Source of the DNA: Oscillospiraceae bacterium
GTDB taxonomy: Bacteria > Bacillota > Clostridia > Oscillospirales > Oscillospiraceae
Reading direction: 5' to 3'
DNA length: 64,000 bases
Assembly: GCA_017398725.1 (NCBI GenBank)
Contig: JAFQFA010000024.1
Span: 1-64,000 of the forward strand
A model generated the notes under the pieces. It was given only the letters and a program-made list of their open reading frames with translations. It ran no database searches and was not told where the DNA came from. Within the stretch, counting starts at the first letter, position 1, and each line of letters starts with the position of its first letter. The translations under genes were made by a program, and so were the position numbers. Shown here piece after piece: positions 26,016 to 33,407 of the stretch.

Positions 26016-26477
26016 TTATTCCTTTTCCCGCAATTGCCGTTCCCGGTTCTTTTCGATGGCCTTTTCAATGGCCTGCTGGCGGAAGTATTCATTGCGCTGC
26101 TCCCGCACCTTCTTCGCCGCCTGACGGCGCGCCTGCGCACCCTTACGCACCGGGTTCACCTTTTCCGGCTTGCGCTTGGCTCGGCCGGTTTGATTGCGCT
26201 CTGCCTGACACTTTTCACTGAACCGGTAGATCACAAATTTTGTACCGATCACCGAAACACCATCTGCGCCGGTAGCTTCGCAAATGGCATCGCAGACCTC
26301 CCGGGGGCTCATCATGGCATTTTCCAAAACTTTTCCTTTTACCAGTTCCCGGGAAAGAAGCTGGTTATCCGCCTCGGCGATCACCGCTTCGGTAACACCG
26401 TCTTTCCCCACCATCAGCGTGGTTTCCAAGGTGTTTGCCTGCGCCCGCAGTTCCGCGCGCTCCTTACTTGTCAGCAT
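26016..26477 (-). CDS. yhbY: YhbY/CRM-domain RNA-binding protein
   Basis: YhbY proteins bind pre-50S particles and help ribosome assembly. The CRM domain fills residues 1-97: it starts LTSKERAELRAQANTLETTLMVGKDG, shown here only in part, with the GKDGVTEAVIAEAD signature, and ends VIGTKFVIYRFS. The last 50 residues are a highly basic, glutamine- and arginine-rich tail (KKVREQRNEYFRQQAIEKA) not usual for the family, likely a disordered RNA-binding extension. Overlaps rdgB by 14 bases. Confidence 0.92.
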   Translation of the reverse strand: MLTSKERAELRAQANTLETTLMVGKDGVTEAVIAEADNQLLSRELVKGKVLENAMMSPREVCDAICEATGADGVSVIGTKFVIYRFSEKCQAERNQTGRAKRKPEKVNPVRKGAQARRQAAKKVREQRNEYFRQQAIEKAIEKNRERQLREKE

Positions 26478-27069
26478 AACCTGCCTCCTTCATTTTCTCA
26501 TAAAACAGATTCAGTGCATTGGCCCGATGGGAAACTTTGTTCTTCTCCTCAGGGCTCAGTTCCGCCGTAGTCTTTCCCAAAGGCGGATAATAGAAGATGG
26601 GATCGTAGCCAAAGCCGTTTTCACCGGCAGGCTGCCGGGTCAGCTCTCCATGGATCTCACCGCGGGCTTGGATCACCTTGCCCTCCGGCGTGATAAAGCT
26701 GATGACGCACACGAACTGTGCCTGTCGCTGACCATCCGGTACATGCTCGGTATTTTTCAAAAGCAGTTCCAATCTTCCCCAATCGTCCAAGCTTTCATCA
26801 AAGCCGTAACGGGCGGAATAAATCCCGGGTTCCCCGTTCAATGCATCGACTGCAATACCGGAATCGTCTGCCAATGCAGGCAAGCCGGTGGCTTCCATCA
26901 CAGCACGGGCCTTTAAAAGAGAGTTCTCCTCAAAGGTCGTGCCGGTTTCCTCCACATCGATATCTACGCCCAATTCAGACTGGAGCACCAGCTTAAAACC
27001 GAATTTTTCCGTGATCTTACTGATCTCCACCAATTTATGTTTATTTTTGCTTGCTAAAACGACTTTCAT
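26464..27069 (-). CDS. rdgB: XTP/dITP diphosphatase (RdgB/HAM1)
   Basis: This house-cleaning pyrophosphatase removes non-canonical purine triphosphates (XTP, ITP, dITP). About 201 residues. Motifs: SKNKHKLVEI (nucleotide-binding start), TFEENSLLKARAV, LADDSGIAVDALNGEPGIYSARYG in part, and GENGFGYDPIFYYPPLGKT, then SHRANAL. The ATG at 27069 follows CAGGAG. Neighbours ftsY and yhbY are tightly packed in the same operon. Confidence 0.96.
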   Translation of the reverse strand: MKVVLASKNKHKLVEISKITEKFGFKLVLQSELGVDIDVEETGTTFEENSLLKARAVMEATGLPALADDSGIAVDALNGEPGIYSARYGFDESLDDWGRLELLLKNTEHVPDGQRQAQFVCVISFITPEGKVIQARGEIHGELTRQPAGENGFGYDPIFYYPPLGKTTAELSPEEKNKVSHRANALNLFYEKMKEAGYADK

Positions 27070-27083
27070 AGTTTCTCCTGCAA

Positions 27084-27989
27084 TCAAATCAGTGCATCCA
27101 CAAAGGCTTCCGCCTCAAAGGCCATCAGATCCTCTGCTTTTTCACCGACACCTACATATTTCACCGGCAGCCCTAAGCTATCCGCTACCGCAATGACGAT
27201 ACCGCCCTTTGCAGTGCCGTCCAGCTTGGTCAGTGCCACACAGGTAACACCGGCGATCTCTTTAAACTGTTTTGCCTGAATCAAGCCATTCTGCCCCGTG
27301 GTGCCATCCAGCACCAAAAGCACTTCCCGGGCAGCATCCGGCAATTCCCGCTCTACGATCCGGGAGATCTTACCCAGCTCATTCATCAGGTTCTGCTTAT
27401 TGTGCAGGCGTCCTGCGGTATCCACCAAAATCACATCCACGCCTTTTGCCTTGGCTGACTGGATACCGTCATAAACCACGGAAGCCGGATCCGCACCTTC
27501 ATGCTGGCGCACAATGGCTGCGCCGGAACGCTCTGCCCAAATTTCCAATTGGTCTGCCGCTGCAGCGCGGAAGGTATCTCCCGCCACCAGCAGGACCTGC
27601 TTCCCTTGTGCCACCAGCTGGGTAGCCAGCTTACCGATGGTTGTGGTTTTTCCCACACCGTTCACGCCGATCACCAGCACCACGGAAGGGGTAGTAGAGA
27701 GATTCAAAGCGGGGTCTCCCACCTGAAGCATTTCCACCAAGATCTGCTTTAATGCTGCTTTGGCTTCTTCCGTTGTTTTCAAATGCTGTTCCTTTACCGT
27801 CTTGCGCAGGCTTTCTACTGCTTTTAAGGCAGTGTCCACACCCAAGTCGGCAAGGATCAGACATTCTTCCAACTCGTCGTAAAAATCATCATCGATCTCA
27901 GAAAAGCCGTTAAACAAGCCGCCCAGTGTGCCACCCAAGGCGTTGCGGGTCTTGCTGAGGCCTTCTTTGATCTTGTCAAAAAATCCCAT
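27084..27989 (-). CDS. ftsY: Signal recognition particle receptor FtsY
   Basis: FtsY docks ribosome-SRP complexes at the membrane. The 301-residue protein has the N domain (MGFFDKIKEGLSKTRNAL start) and the SRP GTPase NG core: G1 GVNGVGKTTTIGKLA, the DTFRAAAADQLEIWAER region, G3 DTAGRLHNK, G4 TKLDGTAKGG, and GVGEKAEDLMAF at the end. It lacks the long acidic A domain, as in many Firmicutes. The ATG at 27989 has AAAGGAG upstream. Confidence 0.97.
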   Translation of the reverse strand: MGFFDKIKEGLSKTRNALGGTLGGLFNGFSEIDDDFYDELEECLILADLGVDTALKAVESLRKTVKEQHLKTTEEAKAALKQILVEMLQVGDPALNLSTTPSVVLVIGVNGVGKTTTIGKLATQLVAQGKQVLLVAGDTFRAAAADQLEIWAERSGAAIVRQHEGADPASVVYDGIQSAKAKGVDVILVDTAGRLHNKQNLMNELGKISRIVERELPDAAREVLLVLDGTTGQNGLIQAKQFKEIAGVTCVALTKLDGTAKGGIVIAVADSLGLPVKYVGVGEKAEDLMAFEAEAFVDALI

Positions 27990-28017
27990 AGAGTAACTCC
28001 TTTCGTGCAATCGCACT

Positions 28018-31000
28018 TTACTCCATAATGCCCAAATACTGCTCCATTTGATTCAGATCCAGCCGCAAAAGCTTACTGACGCCCTGCTCCTGCATCGTCA
28101 CGCCGTAAAGCACATCGGATGCTTCCATGGTGCCCCGGCGGTGGGTAATCACAATAAACTGGGTATCCTTACTCAAATTGTGCAGATAGGAAGCAAACCG
28201 CTCCACATTCCGGTCATCCAACGCCGCATCGATCTCGTCAAGCAAGCAGAAAGGCGTGGGGCGGACTTTCAGAATAGCGAAGTACAGTGCCGTTGCCACA
28301 AAGGCTTTCTCGCCGCCGGAAAGCAAGGTAATGGTTTTGACCTGTTTTCCGGGAGGCTGGACCCGGATCTCAATGCCGCAGGTCAAAGGCTCTTCCGGAT
28401 TTTCCAGAATCAACTGACCCTTGCCGCCGCCAAACATTTCCTCAAAGACCTTCCCGAAATAATGGTCGATCTTCTGGAACTCAGTGACGAAAATCGCAGT
28501 CATTTCCTGCGTGATATTGCGGATAATGCTTTCCAGCTCCCGCTTGGATGTCAGCACATCGTCCCGCTGGGAAACCAGATAGCTGTAGCGCTCGTTGACA
28601 CGGGCGTATTCCTCAATGGCGCCCAAGTTCGGCGTACCCAAAGCGGAAAGCTTCCGTTTCAGATCGGCGATCTGCCGGTTACCGGCTGCCACCGATTCGA
28701 TTTGCCCCCGCTTTTCCACAGCAGTACCGGGTGTCAGCTCATAGGAGTCCCAAAGTTTATCGATGATCTGCCGCTCTTCCATGGCAGTGGTAATTTTCTT
28801 CTGCTCCAGCAAGGCGCAGGAGCGCTCCATGGTAAGAATGTCCTTATTCTTTTCCTGCGACTCCCGTTCTGCCCGGGTCTTGGCAGCTTCTGCATCCATA
28901 CGCTGCTGCTGGGCAGATTCCATGGACTTTCGCAGCCGCTGGGTATCCGTCCGGTTATCCTGCTGCTGGGTACGCAGCTGCTGCAGCTGCTGTTCCAGAC
29001 GGGCATTATCCTGCCGGATGGTTTCCATCAACGCCAGCTTGTTGGAACGGTCGCCTTCCATGGCACTGCGCAGATGCTCCAGATCCTGAATATGGTTCTG
29101 GGCCGTATTCTTCTCTGCCTCCAAGGCTGCTTCATCGGTCCTGAGCACGGTCATCCGGTCCGTCACTGCGCTCATTGCCTGCGCGGCACTTTCCTGACTG
29201 CCTTCCAAGGACGCGATCTGCTGCGTGGTCTGTTCCAGCTGTTCATGGTAGACCTGAATCTTTGCCTGCTGGGCTGCCATCCGCTGCCGATCCGCACCGG
29301 TTCGTGCATCCAGAGAATCCTTCTCCCGCTGGGCTGCCTCACAAGCATCATCAATGGCTTTGACCATGATCTCATGCTGCTTTTCCAAGCCCTCCAGCCG
29401 CAGAACCTGATCTTCCGCTTCACGCAGCTGTTCCCGGGCGGTGTTCATCTGGTATTCCACCTGATCCACAGACCGCTGGGCCTCCTGCAACTGCTGCTCG
29501 CAGGCAGTCAGCTGCGTCTGCAGCTTCTTTTCCTGTGCGGAAAGCTTTTCCACCTCATTGGCCCGGCTCAGAATACCGGCTTCCTTATTCACAGAACCAC
29601 CGGTCATAGAACCGCCGGGATTGATCACCTGACCGTCCAACGTTACGATCTTAAACCGGTTTGCATATTTCTTTGCCATGGCAATGGCAGAGTCGATCTC
29701 CTCCGCAATCACCGTACGCCCTAAAAGGTTCTCTACGATACCGCTGTAGCGGCTATCGCATTTGACAAGCTGGGAAGCAATACCCACAAAGCCGCGGCAG
29801 GCTTCCAAGCCATTTTCATTCAATGCCTTACCCCGAATCACGGAAACGGGCAGGAAGGTGGCACGACCGCTGCCGGTACGCTTTAAGTAGTTAATGGCAG
29901 CTTTGCCGTCGGCCTCTGTATCCACCACGATCTGCTGCATGGCACCGCCAAGGGCGATCTCGATAGCCACCGTATATTCATCATCTGTGCGGATCAGACG
30001 GGAAACAGGTCCGTGAATATTTCGCAAGCCCCCCTGCTGACTCTGCTGCATTACCAGACGCACAGATTTTTGATAGCTCTCATAATCCCGCTCCATTGCC
30101 CGGAAAACCTTCAGCTTTGCCTGAACGCCTTCCAGTTGGGCAGTCAGCTCCCGCTTTTGCTGATCCAATTCATCCCGGCGCTTGACCCGTCCTGCCTGAC
30201 GCAGATCATAGCCGGCAATGGTATTATTGGCGGCAGTAACCTCTGCTTGCGCTGCCTGCAGCTGCTTCGTGCAGCTTTGCATTTCCTTGCGGGCATCCGC
30301 CAGCCGCTCTTTTCCGGCAGTCAGATCCGAACGCAACTGGGCAATTCGCCGGTCACTTTCTTCCAGTGCCGTTTCCAGCGCCCGAACGTCCGCTTCCCTA
30401 CCGGCGATATCCGCCGTCAGGTTACTCTGGGTGGTCCGCAGCTCCATAAACTGGCGGGTCATACCCTGCGCATTGGCAGTCATCGCCGCAAGCTCCTGCT
30501 GCAGCTGCTCCAACGCCTGCTTCTTCTGATCCAGTTCCAGCCCGATCTGGGTGATCCGCTGCCGGGTCTGTTCCAGCTGCTGGCCAATGCCGCCGCTGCG
30601 ATCTTCCTGCCCCTGCAGTTCTTCTTCAATGCGGGCAATATTATCGTTATTGTTCCGGACATTGCCTTCCAACACCGCCACTTGACCTTCCAGTTGCTGG
30701 TAGGTGGCTTCCATCATGTTGACATTGCCGCGGATGCTTTCCAGTTCTTCGTCCTTATGGCGCAGCTCTGCACCCAATTGCTCTGACTGGGCATAGAGAC
30801 GATTCAGGTCCTCTTCCGCTTGCTGCTTAACAAAGGTAGCGGAAGCATAATCCTCCTCCGCTTTCTTTGCTGCGGCGGAAAGCCGCTCCAGCGTGTCCAG
30901 CCAGACCGCCACTTCCACGCCCTGCAGCTGCTCTTTCAGCTCCAGATACTTGACTGCCTTTTCAGACTGCACCTTCAGCGGTTCCAGCTGCAACTCCAAC

Positions 31001-31590
31001 TCCGACACTTTATCGCCGATGCGCAGCAGATTATCCTCGGTGTGCATCAGCTTGCGCTCGGTTTCCTCCTTACGGTGGCGGTATTTGGAAATACCGGCAG
31101 CTTCCTCAAAGATCTCACGGCGGTCGGCACTTTTCAGGGACAGGATCTCGTCAATACGGCCCTGACCGATATTGGAATAGCCTTCCCGACCCAAGCCGGT
31201 ATCCATAAACATCTCATGGATATCCCGCAAACGGGCAGACTGGCGGTTGATATAGTATTCACTGTCACCGCTGCGATAATACCGGCGCGTGATCATCACC
31301 TCGTCGGAATCGTAGGGCAGCGCGCGGTCGGCATTGTCCAAGGTCAGGGTAGCCTCCGCAAAACCTACCGCCGCCCGCTTCTGGGTACCGCCGAAGATCA
31401 CATCTTCCATTTTGGCACCACGGAGGGTCTTGGTGCTTTGCTCGCCCATTACCCACAAAATGGCGTCGGAAATATTGGATTTACCGGAGCCGTTAGGACC
31501 TACGATGGCGGTGATATCGTCACCGAAACGGATCAGGGTCTTGTCCGGGAAAGACTTAAAGCCCTGTACTTCCAAAGATTTTAAATACAC
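28018..31590 (-). CDS. smc: Chromosome segregation SMC ATPase
   Basis: SMC dimers, with ScpA and ScpB, compact and segregate the chromosome. The 1190-residue protein has the N-terminal Walker A GPNGSGKSNISDAI, long coiled coils (about 170-500 and 680-1000), a hinge (about 515-660, with GGAMQQIVVDTEADGKAAI in part), and the C-terminal signature LSGGEKAFVATAL and Walker B CLLDEIDAALDD. Glutamine-rich coiled coils are notable. It heads the operon with ftsY; the usual upstream neighbour rnc is absent. Its own promoter lies in the divergent gap. Confidence 0.98.
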   Translation of the reverse strand: MYLKSLEVQGFKSFPDKTLIRFGDDITAIVGPNGSGKSNISDAILWVMGEQSTKTLRGAKMEDVIFGGTQKRAAVGFAEATLTLDNADRALPYDSDEVMITRRYYRSGDSEYYINRQSARLRDIHEMFMDTGLGREGYSNIGQGRIDEILSLKSADRREIFEEAAGISKYRHRKEETERKLMHTEDNLLRIGDKVSELELQLEPLKVQSEKAVKYLELKEQLQGVEVAVWLDTLERLSAAAKKAEEDYASATFVKQQAEEDLNRLYAQSEQLGAELRHKDEELESIRGNVNMMEATYQQLEGQVAVLEGNVRNNNDNIARIEEELQGQEDRSGGIGQQLEQTRQRITQIGLELDQKKQALEQLQQELAAMTANAQGMTRQFMELRTTQSNLTADIAGREADVRALETALEESDRRIAQLRSDLTAGKERLADARKEMQSCTKQLQAAQAEVTAANNTIAGYDLRQAGRVKRRDELDQQKRELTAQLEGVQAKLKVFRAMERDYESYQKSVRLVMQQSQQGGLRNIHGPVSRLIRTDDEYTVAIEIALGGAMQQIVVDTEADGKAAINYLKRTGSGRATFLPVSVIRGKALNENGLEACRGFVGIASQLVKCDSRYSGIVENLLGRTVIAEEIDSAIAMAKKYANRFKIVTLDGQVINPGGSMTGGSVNKEAGILSRANEVEKLSAQEKKLQTQLTACEQQLQEAQRSVDQVEYQMNTAREQLREAEDQVLRLEGLEKQHEIMVKAIDDACEAAQREKDSLDARTGADRQRMAAQQAKIQVYHEQLEQTTQQIASLEGSQESAAQAMSAVTDRMTVLRTDEAALEAEKNTAQNHIQDLEHLRSAMEGDRSNKLALMETIRQDNARLEQQLQQLRTQQQDNRTDTQRLRKSMESAQQQRMDAEAAKTRAERESQEKNKDILTMERSCALLEQKKITTAMEERQIIDKLWDSYELTPGTAVEKRGQIESVAAGNRQIADLKRKLSALGTPNLGAIEEYARVNERYSYLVSQRDDVLTSKRELESIIRNITQEMTAIFVTEFQKIDHYFGKVFEEMFGGGKGQLILENPEEPLTCGIEIRVQPPGKQVKTITLLSGGEKAFVATALYFAILKVRPTPFCLLDEIDAALDDRNVERFASYLHNLSKDTQFIVITHRRGTMEASDVLYGVTMQEQGVSKLLRLDLNQMEQYLGIME

Positions 31591-31631
31591 AGCAAAACCT
31601 CTTCTGCAAAATAGTTAAATTGAATCAGTTT

Positions 31632-31660
31632 ATTATACCGACAATCGGCAAAAAAAGCAA
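31632..31660 (-). promoter_or_regulatory. smc operon promoter
   Basis: Minus strand TTGCTT (31655-31660), 17 bases, TATAAT (31632-31637), about 40 bases upstream of smc. It probably drives the whole smc-to-leuS run. Confidence 0.8.
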
Positions 31661-31704
31661 GTGGTGGCGGTGGATTTTCCAACCTTTTCGGCTTGTTTTT
31701 AAAA

Positions 31705-31733
31705 TTGACATCCGCTTCCGGGACAACTATAAT
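31705..31733 (+). promoter_or_regulatory. Promoter of the ZIP transporter operon
   Basis: TTGACA (31705-31710), 17 bases, TATAAT (31728-31733): a perfect sigma-A promoter 20 bases before the ATG. Confidence 0.88.
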
Positions 31734-31753
31734 AGTCTTGGAGGAATGTGCAT

Positions 31754-32509
31754 ATGAAAATTGTTTTACTCACCGCTTTGGGTGTGGGCGGCGCAACTGT
31801 GATCGGCTCCATCCTTGGCTTTCTTTTTAAAAAGATCTCCCATAAATTCAGCGATATCGTACTGGCCTTTGCCGCCGGTGTGATGCTGTGCGCTGCTGTG
31901 ATCGGCTTAGTGCTTCCTTCTTTGGAATACGGCGGCAGCGCCGCCCTGCCGGTTACTGTAATCGGTCTCATGTGCGGCGCTGTATTTCTGAACATTCTGG
32001 ACAAGCTGGTGCCCCATCTGCATCGGCTTGCCGGTGTGGATCAGGAAGCCCATCCGGATAACGCCCAAAAGCTGAACAAAGTGCTGCTTTTTGTGATGGC
32101 CATTGCCATCCACAACCTACCGGAAGGTATTGCCGCCGGCGTCAGCTTCGGCACCGGAAACAATGCCCATGCTTTTTCCATCGCCGCAGGTATTGCCCTA
32201 CAGAACATCCCCGAGGGCATGGTGATCATTGCCCCCATGCTGGCTGCCGGCATGTCCGCAAAGCGGACGTTCCTATGTGCCATGGCTACCGGTGTGATCG
32301 AAGTGCTGGGTACACTGTTAGGTTTCTTTGCCGTTTCTGTCTCTGCGGCAATTCTGCCCTTTGCGCTTGCCTTTGCCGGTGGCACCATGCTGTATGTCAT
32401 CAGCGATGAAATGATTCCGGAAACCCATCATTCCGATGCCCGGGGTGTCACCTATTCGTTAATGCTGGGCTTTTGTCTGATGCTGGCAATGGACTACTTT
32501 TTAGGGTAA
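31754..32509 (+). CDS. ZIP-family metal transporter
   Basis: A 251-residue membrane protein with eight predicted helices of the ZIP family, which imports Zn, Mn or Fe. The metal-site motifs are in helices 4 and 5: HNLPEGIAAGVSFG and then LQNIPEGMVI (the first has His, the second Asn/Glu). The ATG at 31754 is 9 bases from GGAGG; a GTG six bases earlier is too close. It is followed after 4 bases by a radical-SAM gene, so the two are co-transcribed. Metal specificity is not decidable. Confidence 0.9.
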   Translation: MKIVLLTALGVGGATVIGSILGFLFKKISHKFSDIVLAFAAGVMLCAAVIGLVLPSLEYGGSAALPVTVIGLMCGAVFLNILDKLVPHLHRLAGVDQEAHPDNAQKLNKVLLFVMAIAIHNLPEGIAAGVSFGTGNNAHAFSIAAGIALQNIPEGMVIIAPMLAAGMSAKRTFLCAMATGVIEVLGTLLGFFAVSVSAAILPFALAFAGGTMLYVISDEMIPETHHSDARGVTYSLMLGFCLMLAMDYFLG

Positions 32510-32513
32510 TATT

Positions 32514-33365
32514 ATGAAATTGGAAGTAACGAAGATTCTACAGGACCGGGTCAAACAGCAAACCACTGTGCATTTAAAAGGTTGTCCTTTAAGATGCGGA
32601 TGGTGCGACCGCCCCGAGGTGCGTAAGCCAAAAAAAGAACTGCTTTACGATGTGGAAAGCTGCGTCAGCTGCATGATGTGCTTCCCGGAATGCAGTTTGG
32701 ATGCCCATAATTTCGTCAACGGGCAGCATGTGATCGATCGGTATAAATGCGTTGGCTGTATGGATTGTACCGATGCCTGCCCTGCCGGCTGCCTCACCCC
32801 GGCTTCCCGCACAATGAGCCCCGACGCAATTCTTTCCCAATGTCAAAGCACGCTGATTCTAAGCGGCGGTGAGCCATTGGTGCAGCACGAAGGCGTTTTG
32901 GAACTACTGCAAAAAGCAAAGGCAAAAGGCATTTCTACCTGCATTGAAACCACCGGCGCTTTTTATCCCAGCCAGATCCCTGCCATCTTACCCTACACCG
33001 ACCTATTTGTGTTCCGGATCATGGACACAGATCCGGTACGGATGAAAAAGAACACCGGTGCCAAGCTGGACGTTCTGCTGTCTAACTTAAAAAAGCTGGA
33101 TGAAGCAGGAAAAGAAACCCATCTTCGTTGCAAGCTGATCCCTGATGTGAACATGCACAGCGATTACGCCGCTGGTCTGGCCGCACTATACCAGTCATTA
33201 CATCATTGCAAAGGCATCCTGCCAGATCCCTACTCCCCTTGCAGCCCGGCAAAATGGAAATTGCTGGATTTGGACCCGCCATGTTATCTTCCTGCTTCTC
33301 CAAACGAAACAACCGCTTTTATAAAACAGCTGGAAGACGCCGGCATCCCCCTCATAACCGAATAA
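32514..33365 (+). CDS. Radical SAM activating enzyme, glycyl-radical type
   Basis: A 283-residue radical SAM protein. The cluster motif CxxxCxxC is GCPLRCGWC (residues 23-30). Between it and the GGEP motif (LSGGEPLVQ) lie two ferredoxin-like clusters (CVSCMMCFPEC and CVGCMDCTDACPAGC), the build of glycyl-radical-enzyme activases such as those for choline- or glycerol-type lyases. The target enzyme is normally next door, but no glycyl radical enzyme is present in this window. It is co-transcribed with the ZIP transporter. Activase function is therefore likely, but the partner is unknown. Confidence 0.85.
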   Translation: MKLEVTKILQDRVKQQTTVHLKGCPLRCGWCDRPEVRKPKKELLYDVESCVSCMMCFPECSLDAHNFVNGQHVIDRYKCVGCMDCTDACPAGCLTPASRTMSPDAILSQCQSTLILSGGEPLVQHEGVLELLQKAKAKGISTCIETTGAFYPSQIPAILPYTDLFVFRIMDTDPVRMKKNTGAKLDVLLSNLKKLDEAGKETHLRCKLIPDVNMHSDYAAGLAALYQSLHHCKGILPDPYSPCSPAKWKLLDLDPPCYLPASPNETTAFIKQLEDAGIPLITE

Positions 33366-33404
33366 AAAAAGAATGGCGTGTTGGGTAACACGCCATTCTT
33401 TTTT
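33364..33404. terminator. Bidirectional terminator, activase/lysozyme
   Basis: A perfect 12-bp stem (33371-33382 with 33387-33398) with seven A residues before it and six T after it, shared by the two convergent transcripts. Confidence 0.92.
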
Positions 33405-33407
33405 GAT

